This document shows, piece by piece, positions 32,105 to 40,406 of a DNA stretch of 64,000 nucleotides (positions within the stretch are counted from its first letter, which is position 1; each line of letters begins with the position of its first letter). The DNA comes from SMBSF63 sp034003545 (lineage in GTDB: Bacteria > Chloroflexota > Anaerolineae > Anaerolineales > Anaerolineaceae). The stretch lies in NCBI GenBank assembly GCA_964447155.1, contig CAYURM010000010.1:1-64000 (forward strand), read 5' to 3'. A model generated the notes under the pieces. The model was given only the letters and a program-made list of their open reading frames with translations, made no database searches and was not told the DNA's origin. The position numbers were made by a program, and so were the translations under genes.

Positions 32105-33239
32105 TATGCTCCTGTTCATCCAGATGCTTGATGAAGCAGCGGCGGCGTTTGTGCTGGCGCTTGTCAAAGAATTTCCACAGTGCCCGCACCTGTTGGTTAT
32201 CTTCCAGCTCGGGATTGGATTCGACCGACCTGACGCCGTGTTTTTCGAAGACCTCCAGCATGCGGTTCATCAAAATTGCAGTGACCGCCTTACCCTGGTA
32301 GGAGCGCTTGACTGCGATCAAATAGAGATCGGCGCGGTCAAACTTGCGCATGGCGCGCAGCAGATGGACAAACCCGAAAGGGAACAGGCGGCCTCTGGCA
32401 CGCTGCAAGGCAACCGACAGGGAAGGCATCGTGATACCGAAAGCGACCATGTTATCGTCTTCATCCAGCACAATGGGCACAAAATCCGGGTGAATAAAAC
32501 TGAAGTATTGTTTCGTGTAGCTTTCTTTTTGCCCCGGGTTCAATGCGACCACCCCATACAAATCCTGGTAAGCTTCATTCAATAAATCAAACAGGCGGTC
32601 GCCGTAGGTCAGCAGATGGCGCTTGCTGCGTGCTTCAAGCAAATGCAGATTGTTGCGTTTCAAGGCAATCCGGGCGGCTTTGGCGATCTTCTCGTTCACT
32701 TCATCCGGCATCTGGATCTCATATTCAACCCAGTCGGTGTCCTTAACATAGCCCAGGCGTTCCATGTGCTGCGGATAATACGGGTAGTTGTAGATGGTGG
32801 CCAGGGTGCCCAACTCGTCAAATCCTTCGATCAGCATGCCTTCGCGGTCCAGGTCGGTGAAGCCCAGGGGGCCATGCACGGCCGTCATGCCTTTCTCCAA
32901 CGCCCAGCCTTCTACCTTCTGCAGCAGCGCGGACGAGACAGCCAGGTCATCGACAAAGTCGAACCAGCCAAAGCGCACATAATGCTCGTCCCATCTTTCG
33001 TGGTGAGCATGGTTGAGAATGCCAGCAATCCGCCCCACGATCTTGCTATCATCATAGGCCAGCCAGTAACGGGCTTCGCAGTGGGCAAAGGCAGAATTCT
33101 TGTCGCGGCGCAGGGCGTTGGTATCATCCATCACCAGGTTGGGCACCCAATAGGGGCTGTCTTTGTAAAGGTGGTGGGGAAAATCGATAAATGCGTTTAA
33201 ATCCTTTAAGTCCAGCACTTCCTTGATCTGCAGGGTCAT
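32094..33239 (-). CDS. GNAT-like acyltransferase family protein (YghO-type)
   Basis: 381 residues. Two GNAT-like halves: an N-terminal one with PLGFTDLDREGMLIEGFDELGTL (here GPLGFTDLDREG) and a C-terminal one with LYLIAVKRSYQGKAVTAILMNRM, close to the acyl-CoA pyrophosphate-binding loop. Homologues are annotated only as hypothetical N-acetyltransferases. AAGGAATTC precedes ATG 33239; TATAAT at 33328-33323 (minus) is a candidate -10. It leads a two-gene unit with the EFR1 ferredoxin. Confidence 0.75.
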   Translation of the reverse strand: MTLQIKEVLDLKDLNAFIDFPHHLYKDSPYWVPNLVMDDTNALRRDKNSAFAHCEARYWLAYDDSKIVGRIAGILNHAHHERWDEHYVRFGWFDFVDDLAVSSALLQKVEGWALEKGMTAVHGPLGFTDLDREGMLIEGFDELGTLATIYNYPYYPQHMERLGYVKDTDWVEYEIQMPDEVNEKIAKAARIALKRNNLHLLEARSKRHLLTYGDRLFDLLNEAYQDLYGVVALNPGQKESYTKQYFSFIHPDFVPIVLDEDDNMVAFGITMPSLSVALQRARGRLFPFGFVHLLRAMRKFDRADLYLIAVKRSYQGKAVTAILMNRMLEVFEKHGVRSVESNPELEDNQQVRALWKFFDKRQHKRRRCFIKHLDEQEHNAS

Positions 33240-33404
33240 ATTGAATTCCTTTAAAAATAAATAATTGCGATAACATGATGCGCAGGGTGTCAATCCTGCA
33301 AAAAAAGAAGGATTATTCCCCTATTATAGTCAATTTTGGAAAATTTACTTTTGCGAGTTGGCGTGACATTAAATTGCCCGCGTTTCGTGCCACAGCCAGC
33401 CACC

Positions 33405-33498
33405 TGTAGGGTGCGTTGGTGCTTTTCCAACGCACCAATCAACAAGTCCCCACACCTGGCTTGATTTTTGGTGCGTTCAAAAGCGAACGCACCCTACA
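33405..33498. repeat. 94-bp MITE-like element with 13-bp terminal inverted repeats
   Basis: TGTAGGGTGCGTT (33405-33417) and AACGCACCCTACA (33486-33498) are perfect inverted ends. Inside, a second inverted pair (AACGCACC near 33429, GGTGCGTT near 33470) makes each half a hairpin. GTAGGGTGCGTT repeats are widespread in bacteria. No reading frame inside, so it would need a transposase in trans. It sits in the 344-bp gap 33240-33583, which has no other feature beyond the -10 of the acetyltransferase gene. Confidence 0.75.
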
Positions 33499-33583
33499 AA
33501 AACTTATCCCCCCCATTGTAGTTAATTTTTAAAATCTTATTTTTCCCTCACGCAAAATCCCAAGGGGCAAAGCAAAACGAAGC

Positions 33584-34144
33584 TCAGGCTTCTGCGCCTT
33601 CTGGCATCCAGCGTTCGCTATCCGGCCTGGTTAATGTGCGGATGCGCTCGGCTTCGTGCGGATACTGTGCCAGCATTTCTTCCCGGCTGGCAGCTTCAAA
33701 ATCTGTGACTGCGAAAGCAGGGGCCATGGTGGTGCCAAACAGGGCGTAGTTTCCCCCGGACAACAGACGAGATCCCTGCCACACCCCGGCAGGGACGACG
33801 AATTGCACGTGCTGGCCGGCCAGCACATCCTGACCAATGAGGACGGTTCGGCTGGTGCCGTCCGGGTACAGCAGGAGCAGTTCAAATGGATCGCCGAGGT
33901 AGAAATGGAAGACTTCGTCTGTTTTCAACCGGTGGATCGCTGAAAAGCTGTCGGGGTCGTCCGTGAACAACATGAAGATGGCCGAACCAAAAGCATGGTC
34001 TGCGCCGGCGTAGCGCGCCGGCAGCAGTTCTCCAGGGCACTGGTCTGTTGAATAGTACGTGCGGGCAAACATGCCGCCTTCCACCGGTAAAGGTTTCAGG
34101 TTGAGATGTGCTGCCAGTTGGTCTGCTGTGATTGTTTGTGACAT
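33584..34144 (-). CDS. DUF985 cupin protein
   Basis: 186 residues with the cupin_5/DUF985 pattern: EGGMFARTYYST, AIFMLFTDDPDSFSAIHRLKTDEVFHFYLGDP (here SAIHRLKTDEVFHFY), and VVPAGVWQGSRL. The His and Glu of the first motif could bind metal. Function of the family is uncertain (RmlC-like fold, sugar- or metal-related). GAGAGGC before ATG 34144 sets the start; the frame continues to 34225 without support. It is divergent from the MalT-like regulator 120 bp away. Confidence 0.85.
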   Translation of the reverse strand: MSQTITADQLAAHLNLKPLPVEGGMFARTYYSTDQCPGELLPARYAGADHAFGSAIFMLFTDDPDSFSAIHRLKTDEVFHFYLGDPFELLLLYPDGTSRTVLIGQDVLAGQHVQFVVPAGVWQGSRLLSGGNYALFGTTMAPAFAVTDFEAASREEMLAQYPHEAERIRTLTRPDSERWMPEGAEA

Positions 34145-34251
34145 TTGTGCCTCTCTATGCTGTTTATGTTTTCTTCCTTGATTATATCCAAACCCTGAAG
34201 ATATATCAAAAATCTGGCTGGTCAAAAAGCATATCTTTTAATCCATTTTGC

Positions 34252-34257
34252 TATAAT
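34252..34257 (+). promoter_or_regulatory. Extended -10 element directly before a start codon
   Basis: TTGCTATAAT contains an extended -10 (TGCTATAAT, 34249-34257) ending 6 nt before ATG 34264. There is no Shine-Dalgarno sequence between, so the transcript is likely leaderless. Confidence 0.55.
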
Positions 34258-34263
34258 CAAACT

Positions 34264-36891
34264 ATGTTCATTGCCACCAAACTCTTTCTTCCCCCTATTC
34301 AGCCAGGGCTGGTTCCCCGGCCTCGTCTTTTTGACGCGCTTGACGAAGCCTGGTGCACCGGCCAGCACCTTATCCTGTTTTCTGCGCCTCCGGGATATGG
34401 CAAGACCACTTTGCTCTCCGAGTGGATCGCCAGGCGGGAAATCCCTGCGGTGTGGGTTTCCCTGGATGACAAAGACAATGATCCGGTACGTTTTTTTCAA
34501 TACCTGCTGCTGGCTTTAAAACAACATGCGCCCGGTCTGGAAGAACTGTTGTCCACGTTGAACACCCTCCATGCGCCCGAACTGGATATTCTGATCACCG
34601 AAGTGATCAATCAGCTTGTGCAACTGCAACAGCCGATCTTGCTGGTGCTGGATGATTATCATCTTGTACACGCTCCTGAAAACCATGTGCTGGTGCAATA
34701 CCTGCTCGACCACCAGCCGCCGCAGCTTCGTCTGGCGCTGGTCTCACGTCATGACCCGCCTCTCAATCTGCCACGCCTGCGTGCCCGCCGCCAGATGTGT
34801 GAGATTCGCCAGCGAGACTTGAGTTTTTCTTCCCAGGAAACGGGGCGTTTATTGCAGGAAGAACTCCATCTTGCACTGGATGAAACCCAGGTTCAGCAAT
34901 TGACCGGTCACACGGAAGGGTGGGTAGTCGGTTTGCAACTGGCGGCTCTGTCTCTGCGCGACCATCCCGACCCCAACCGTTTTATCGAGGATTTCAGCGG
35001 TTCACACCGGTTTGTGATCGATTATCTATATGAGGAAGTTCTTTCCCGTTTGCCGGAGGATTTGCGCAGGTTCTTGCACCAATCCGCAGCCCTGGATCGA
35101 TTTTGCCCGGACCTGCTGGATGCGGCCCTGGAAACGACATACAACTCTGAAATGCTATACGAAGTGGAAGCCGCCAACCTCTTTCTGGTGCCGCTGGACA
35201 ACAGCCGCACCTGGTTTCGCTATCATCATTTGATGGCGGATATCCTGCGCGGAGAGCTTTCTTTGGTCGAATTGCAGGCGATCCAGGGCCGCGCTGCGCA
35301 GTGGTTGATCGATCATGACCAGCCCGTCGAAGCGGTGCAATACGCCTTCGCTGCCGGCGACCTGACCCTGACCTGCGCCCTTATCCGTCAGGCGGCCATC
35401 CCGGTTGTGGAGGGCGGGCAGCTTACCGAGGTCTTGCGCTGGCTGGATGCCCTGCCGGAGGATGTGCTGCTGGACGATGCTTATCTGGCGGTGCTGCGCG
35501 CCTGGTTTTTGATCTATAATGGCCGCTTCCGCGAGGCGGCTTTGTGGGTACAGAAACTGCAAGTCATCACCAGCGGGTTGGAAGATCTGCTGGCATCTCC
35601 CCAAACCCGCCCGCTGGCCGGACTGCTGCTGGGGCTGCAAACCTGGCTGCCATCCACCACCGGGCACAAGATAGATACTCAAAAGATGGAGCAGGCTTAT
35701 GCGCTGATGGGAGATCATTTTCCCATCTTTTCACCGTTGATCCTGCTGGCGCTGGGCCAGGCCCAGATTGGCGACAACCGCAGTGCAGAAGCGCGCCGCA
35801 GTTTTGAGGAAGGAATCGCCCTGGCCGAAGCAGCGGGCAGTTCGGTGACGGCCCTCATTCTGCGCAACAATCTGGCCTTTCTGTTGAACAACATCGGCGA
35901 GCGGGCGGCAGCGATTGACCTGTGCCGGGCTGGCGTGACGCAGTATTCCACCCCCGATGGCAAACCAGGCTTGCTGGCAGGCATCCCGATGATCGTACTG
36001 GGCTGTCTGCTGTATCAGTCCGGGCAGTTGGATGAAGCCTGTACTGCCCTCACCACCAGCATTAACCTCGTCCAACGGCTGGGGCTTTATCATGTGCTGG
36101 CAATCCCCGCCAGCCAGACCTTGCAGCTCCTCCTCTCGGATCGAAACCAACTGGATGAGGCTCTGGCACTTAACCGGGAAACCCATCGACAGGTCAGCAA
36201 AGCAGGCCTGACGCCTGTGGCCGAAAACATGGATATGCTCGCCGCCTGGCTGCACTACTATGCCGGAAATCCGGAACCTGCCCGCCAGTGGGTAGAGAGC
36301 CATCCCTTGACCGGATCCCTCTCGGATCAGGTTCCGTATCTGCCGCGTGTGCTGTTGCATATCCGCATCCAGTCTGAATCCGGGCAGGGGGAACAGGCGC
36401 TCAAACGTTTGCAGGAGCTGGAGACCCTGACCCAGACCGCTGTCCGCAAGCCGGACTGGATGCGGGTTAAGGTCGAACAGGCATTGGCCGAGCAGCGCAT
36501 CGGCAGAACAGCGCAGGCCATCTCAGCCCTTTCTCCGGCGATTGAAGCGGCTGCTGTCATGGAATATCGTCAGCTTTTTGTGCAGGAACGGCCGCGCCTG
36601 GCATCCTTGCTGGCTCATTTTCGTCCACGCTTTCCAGATTTCATTGATGCGGTATGTACCCAGGAACAACTTACCGCCACGGGGGAGACCGTACTGATTG
36701 ACCCGCCCACCGAACGCGAGATGGAAATCCTGCGCCTGGTGGCAGCCGGTTTGAGTAATGCAGACATCGCCGGACGGCTGTATATCACCGTTGGCACCAC
36801 CAAATGGCATCTTAATCATCTGTACGCAAAACTGGGAGTCAACCGGCGTACAGAAGCAGTTGCCAAAGCCCGGGAATTGGGCCTCATCTAG
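34264..36891 (+). CDS. MalT-type LuxR family ATP-dependent activator
   Basis: 875 residues. N-terminal STAND NTPase with Walker A APPGYGKT (41-48) and Walker B VLDDYHLV, a winged-helix region, a long TPR-like superhelix (about 380-800), and a C-terminal LuxR HTH (about 815-875: PTEREMEILRLVAAGLSN). These large regulators bind an effector and ATP, oligomerise and activate target promoters. Start at ATG 34264 directly after TATAAT; the upstream frame to 34132 overlaps the divergent cupin promoter and is rejected. Targets are unknown; the lipoprotein at 37016 and the 37.7-41.3 kb genes are nearest on the same strand. Confidence 0.9.
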   Translation: MFIATKLFLPPIQPGLVPRPRLFDALDEAWCTGQHLILFSAPPGYGKTTLLSEWIARREIPAVWVSLDDKDNDPVRFFQYLLLALKQHAPGLEELLSTLNTLHAPELDILITEVINQLVQLQQPILLVLDDYHLVHAPENHVLVQYLLDHQPPQLRLALVSRHDPPLNLPRLRARRQMCEIRQRDLSFSSQETGRLLQEELHLALDETQVQQLTGHTEGWVVGLQLAALSLRDHPDPNRFIEDFSGSHRFVIDYLYEEVLSRLPEDLRRFLHQSAALDRFCPDLLDAALETTYNSEMLYEVEAANLFLVPLDNSRTWFRYHHLMADILRGELSLVELQAIQGRAAQWLIDHDQPVEAVQYAFAAGDLTLTCALIRQAAIPVVEGGQLTEVLRWLDALPEDVLLDDAYLAVLRAWFLIYNGRFREAALWVQKLQVITSGLEDLLASPQTRPLAGLLLGLQTWLPSTTGHKIDTQKMEQAYALMGDHFPIFSPLILLALGQAQIGDNRSAEARRSFEEGIALAEAAGSSVTALILRNNLAFLLNNIGERAAAIDLCRAGVTQYSTPDGKPGLLAGIPMIVLGCLLYQSGQLDEACTALTTSINLVQRLGLYHVLAIPASQTLQLLLSDRNQLDEALALNRETHRQVSKAGLTPVAENMDMLAAWLHYYAGNPEPARQWVESHPLTGSLSDQVPYLPRVLLHIRIQSESGQGEQALKRLQELETLTQTAVRKPDWMRVKVEQALAEQRIGRTAQAISALSPAIEAAAVMEYRQLFVQERPRLASLLAHFRPRFPDFIDAVCTQEQLTATGETVLIDPPTEREMEILRLVAAGLSNADIAGRLYITVGTTKWHLNHLYAKLGVNRRTEAVAKARELGLI

Positions 36892-37015
36892 CCCCAATCT
36901 CCACTCCCTACCCAAAAACCTAACTTAAGACAGGTCACAACCCTGGCCTTCGGGTTGTATATTTGGATTGTTGGTCAAAACAATCACAAATCAATCGTTT
37001 TTCGGAGGTTTACCC

Positions 37016-37561
37016 ATGAAGTCACACAATCTTTCCAAGTCCATCATTATCTTCTCTACCCTGGCTGTACTCACCCTGGGATTGACCGGATGCGCCACCC
37101 TGCGGTATGAAGCCAAATCCGACAACATCCGCGCCGTGGCTGACCAGATCGCCAGCTACACTGTGCCAGAAGGCTATCGTGAGGAATTTGCGGTTGAGCT
37201 GATGGACTACCAGTTGGTCAGCCTGATCGGCCCGGAGACCAGCAGCCATATCTATCTGATCCAGGCTCCTGAGGACGTTGAGGTCAATATCGATCAATTG
37301 CAGCAGCAGGCTGCCGTGATGAATGCGGACGAAGATATCGACCCCGGCCAGATGCGTGTGGTCGAGACTCGTCAGGTCGAGATCCGCGGACAATCCGTCA
37401 ACCTGGTCATCCAGGAAGGGTTGAACTCGGAAAACAAACCCTACCGCTCGGCAACTGCCGTATTTGAAGGGCGCAATGGCCCGGCGCTGGTCAGTATCTC
37501 TTCCTGTGTCAGTGTCTGGAATCCTGAATTGTTAGACGCTTTCCTGACCTCGCTGAACTAA
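37016..37561 (+). CDS. Lipoprotein of unknown function
   Basis: 181 residues. Signal peptide with lipobox GLTGC (Cys26), then a soluble acidic domain with alternating strands (ELMDYQLVSLIG, SHIYLIQAPEDVEV, GQSVNLVIQEG). No family recognised. GGAGGT lies 7 nt before ATG 37016. A 30-bp palindrome lies 18 bp after the stop and may end the message. It is 125 bp downstream of the MalT-like gene. Confidence 0.7.
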   Translation: MKSHNLSKSIIIFSTLAVLTLGLTGCATLRYEAKSDNIRAVADQIASYTVPEGYREEFAVELMDYQLVSLIGPETSSHIYLIQAPEDVEVNIDQLQQQAAVMNADEDIDPGQMRVVETRQVEIRGQSVNLVIQEGLNSENKPYRSATAVFEGRNGPALVSISSCVSVWNPELLDAFLTSLN

Positions 37562-37578
37562 CAAAACTTTAGAACCCT

Positions 37579-37608
37579 CGTAGTGGCGCAGCATGCTGCG
37601 CCACTACG
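37579..37608. repeat. 30-bp perfect palindrome, GTAGTGGCG...CGCCACTAC family, copy 1
   Basis: CGTAGTGGCGCAGCA and its exact reverse complement with core AGCATGCT. The same arms with a GGCATGCC core recur imperfectly at 52364-52391. It could act as terminator of the lipoprotein gene, although no T-run follows. Confidence 0.7.
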
Positions 37609-37684
37609 GAAGACCTCATATTCAATTCAATAGTAGAGCTTAACCAATTTTTGGAAGCCTCACAGGCAAATAAATAAGCAAAAC

Positions 37685-37930
37685 ATGATGAACACTAACC
37701 GCACTTATACAACTGGCAGCGAGATTTACGAAATCATTGTGAAAGGGCACCTGGACGCAAGCCGCTCCGGCTGGTTCGAGGGCATGCAGCTCACCAACCA
37801 GCCGGACGGCACCACCCGCCTCACCGGCGCTGTCATTGATCAATCTGCCCTGTTCGGCCTGTTGAACCGCATTCGGGATTTAGGGCTGCCCCTCCTCGCG
37901 TTGCAGAACCTGCCCGGTCGGGAAAATTAA
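37685..37930 (+). CDS. Small conserved protein
   Basis: 81 residues: an antiparallel beta start (YEIIVKGHLDASRSGWFEGMQLT, here YEIIVKGHLDASR and WFEGMQLT), then TRLTGAVIDQSALFGLLNRIRDLGLPLLAL. This GHLD...W-x-G...TxLxGxVxDQAALHGLL pattern is familiar from many short unannotated proteins, sometimes beside ABC or methyltransferase genes. No role is known. No clear ribosome binding site precedes ATG 37685. It is 86 bp upstream of the isoprenylcysteine-type methyltransferase. Confidence 0.65.
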   Translation: MMNTNRTYTTGSEIYEIIVKGHLDASRSGWFEGMQLTNQPDGTTRLTGAVIDQSALFGLLNRIRDLGLPLLALQNLPGREN

Positions 37931-38016
37931 CGGAACCATTGTCATTGCGAGATCCCGCAGGGGATCGAAGCAATCTCCAACCTGAAAATGAAACCAAACA
38001 AAAGGAGTATCAAATC

Positions 38017-38667
38017 ATGAGTATCGACCCTGTAATGGAACATTTTGGCAATTGGTGGGCTGCCGCCGTGTGGGCGCTGATGTTCATCGCCTTCCTGGCC
38101 TTCCTGCCCTTCTACAAGAAAAGCCAGCGCAAACCGGCCAGCGTGTACGGCGCGTTTGTCCTCGCCCTGGCCCTCGAAATGTTCGGCGTGCCTTTGAGCA
38201 TGTACGTGTTGACCTGGATCTTTGGCAAAACCCTGCCGGACGGGGTGCTGTGGGGACACACCCTGGTGCAGTGGATCGGTTTGAGCGGCACCACCGTGGC
38301 CGTCGTCCTGTACCTGATCGCTGCTGTACTCATCATCCTCGGTTGGCGGCGCATCTATCGCCAATACTGGAGTAAGGAAGAAGGCGAAGGCCAACTGGTC
38401 ACCAGCGGCATCTACCGCTACATCCGCCACCCGCAGTACACCGGCTTTTTGATGATGACCCTGGGGATGATGTGTGAATGGGCGACCCTGCCAATGCTGA
38501 TCATGTGGCCGCTGCTGGTGCTGCTCTATGTGCGCCTGGCAAAGCGTGAAGAAGCCGACATGCGCCAGGAATTTGGCCCGGCCTATGACGAGTATCGCCG
38601 CACCACCGGCATGTTCCTGCCCCGTCTGATCGTCCGCCGCCGCGGCGAATACCAGACCAACAATTAA
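38017..38667 (+). CDS. Isoprenylcysteine/phospholipid methyltransferase-family membrane protein
   Basis: 216 residues, five predicted helices. Signature TSGIYRYIRHPQYTGFLMM and the later REEADMRQEFGPAYDEYRR carry the SAM-binding part of the ICMT/PEMT family. In bacteria without prenylated proteins the substrate is usually a lipid or small molecule. AAAGGAG lies 9 nt before ATG 38017; the longer frame to 37939 is unsupported. It begins a tight run: 11 bp to the methyltransferase, 13 bp to the CPBP protease, 17 bp to the MBL-fold gene. Confidence 0.85.
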   Translation: MSIDPVMEHFGNWWAAAVWALMFIAFLAFLPFYKKSQRKPASVYGAFVLALALEMFGVPLSMYVLTWIFGKTLPDGVLWGHTLVQWIGLSGTTVAVVLYLIAAVLIILGWRRIYRQYWSKEEGEGQLVTSGIYRYIRHPQYTGFLMMTLGMMCEWATLPMLIMWPLLVLLYVRLAKREEADMRQEFGPAYDEYRRTTGMFLPRLIVRRRGEYQTNN

Positions 38668-38678
38668 GGAAAGATACC

Positions 38679-39320
38679 ATGAGCTACGAACCTTCCAAAC
38701 TGGAAATCTGCCTGACCCTGGGTATCGGAGCGATCATTGCTCCCTGCTACCGCAGCTACGTCAACCGCCTGCCGCTGCAAGACAATGATAACGTTCTGGA
38801 TTTCGGTTCCGGCTCAGGCATCTTGTCCCGGCATATCGCTGCCCGCCTCGCAAGAGGCGGGGGGCACCTGACCTGCGTGGATATCTCGTCCCGCTGGATG
38901 AAGGTCATCCGCAACACCCTGCGCCGCTTTGACAACGTCAGCTACCAGTTGGGACACATTACCCAGGTTGACCTGCCCGACGCCAGCTTTGACACCATCC
39001 TGATCCACTTCGTACTACATGACATCCCCGCTTCAGAACGCCCGCTAATCGTGCAAACCCTGGGCCGCAAGCTCAAACCCGGCGGGCGTCTGCTCCTGCG
39101 GGAACCCCAGGGTCACGGGCTGGACTTGCCCGAACTGCAAGCCTTGACCGCTGCTGCCGGGTTAATTTCACCAGAAGTCAAAGCGCACAAAGCCTGGCTG
39201 GGGCCGGTTTTCGATGGCTGGTATATCCGGGAGAATCTCCCCCAAACGGGTGATGAGCAGTTCCACCATTTATCTGATGCACCCGCTGTTGAACCTGTCT
39301 ATACTTTTGATCATTCATAA
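38679..39320 (+). CDS. Class I SAM-dependent methyltransferase
   Basis: 213 residues. Motif I VLDFGSGSGILS, motif II LTCVDISSRWM, FDTILIHFVLHDIPASERP and RKLKPGGRLLLRE are in order. AAGGAAAG precedes ATG 38679. The N-terminal TLGIGAIIAPCYRSYVNRL stretch is partly hydrophobic, perhaps for membrane contact next to the integral methyltransferase encoded just upstream. Substrate unknown. Confidence 0.85.
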   Translation: MSYEPSKLEICLTLGIGAIIAPCYRSYVNRLPLQDNDNVLDFGSGSGILSRHIAARLARGGGHLTCVDISSRWMKVIRNTLRRFDNVSYQLGHITQVDLPDASFDTILIHFVLHDIPASERPLIVQTLGRKLKPGGRLLLREPQGHGLDLPELQALTAAAGLISPEVKAHKAWLGPVFDGWYIRENLPQTGDEQFHHLSDAPAVEPVYTFDHS

Positions 39321-39333
39321 AAGGAGTTTTAAA

Positions 39334-40389
39334 ATGAATACCCAATCAACTGTTGTTCGAAAAGAAAGAAAAACCCTGCGCTGGAATCTGGCGCAAAAAC
39401 ATCCTGCGCTCGCTTTCCTGATCCTCACCTTTGCCTGGAGCTGGCTGTTCTGGCTGGGCGGCATCGCCCTGCGCGGCCGCGATGACCTCCTGCTGATGAT
39501 GGTGGTCTTCATCGGCGGCTTTGGCCCGGCCGTGGGCGGTATGCTGACCCTGGGACTCAGGAATGGCCTGCGACCCTTTGAGATGAACCGCAAAAGCGTG
39601 ATCACCATGCTGGTTTCATCGGCAGTCATCTTTGGCTTGATGGCGCTGCGCTATCGGGTCGGCCCGGTTGCCGGCTATGAATCCCTGCCCGGCGACCTGA
39701 CCCTGTCCGCGCCCATCTTGCTGGCAGCGGTGGCCGTCAGTTTGATCGGCGGCAAGGTCATTTCCAGTGCCTTTTCGAGCAACGCCGGCATTCGCGAAAA
39801 GATGGCCTCGATTTTGCCGGTTCGCGGCTCCCTGGGCTGGCTGGCATTCAGTGCGCTCTTCTTCCCCGTTCTTGTGCTGATCAGTTGGGGGTTGGCGACA
39901 CTGCTGGGGATGCCCGTGGAATACCCCGGCCTGTGGGGTCAGCCGATCCTCGAAGTGCTGCCGCTGGCGCTGCTTTCCTTCTCCCTGACCGCCCTGATCC
40001 GCGGCGGCAACGAAGAACCCGGCTGGCGCGGGATGATGCAGCCCGCTTTGCAAAACAGGTATAGCCCGCTGGTCGCTGCCTTAATCGTCTCGGCATTCTG
40101 GTCCCTGTGGCACCTGCCCCTGTTCCTGAACGGTTTTTATGGCGAGAATCTGCTGATGGGAATGCTCGGCGGCGGCATCTACCGCATCTTTTTGGCAATT
40201 TTCCTTGCCTGGGTCTACAACCGCTCCGGCGGTAATGTGCTGGCAATGATCATTCTGCATACTACTTTCAACATGGCGGTAGATTTCTTGCCGACCTCCG
40301 ACCTGTTTCTGCTGGTGTTGTGGATTGTCATTTCGGCAGCGGTTGTCCTCAAGGGCAAAATGTACCGCAAACTTGTTGTAACAAAATAA
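39334..40389 (+). CDS. CPBP family intramembrane metalloprotease
   Basis: 351 residues, about eight helices. Abi/CAAX protease motifs: EEPGWRG (227-233), FWSLWHLPLF (His260) and HTTFN (309-313). These glutamates and histidines bind the catalytic metal within the membrane. Roles range from prenyl-protein processing to bacteriocin immunity. AAAAGGAG before ATG 39334 sets the start and rules out the longer frame from 39214. Its place beside an ICMT-like methyltransferase recalls the eukaryotic CAAX pair, though no prenylated substrate is evident. Confidence 0.88.
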   Translation: MNTQSTVVRKERKTLRWNLAQKHPALAFLILTFAWSWLFWLGGIALRGRDDLLLMMVVFIGGFGPAVGGMLTLGLRNGLRPFEMNRKSVITMLVSSAVIFGLMALRYRVGPVAGYESLPGDLTLSAPILLAAVAVSLIGGKVISSAFSSNAGIREKMASILPVRGSLGWLAFSALFFPVLVLISWGLATLLGMPVEYPGLWGQPILEVLPLALLSFSLTALIRGGNEEPGWRGMMQPALQNRYSPLVAALIVSAFWSLWHLPLFLNGFYGENLLMGMLGGGIYRIFLAIFLAWVYNRSGGNVLAMIILHTTFNMAVDFLPTSDLFLLVLWIVISAAVVLKGKMYRKLVVTK

Positions 40390-40406
40390 TTAAAGGAAAT
40401 TTTGAG

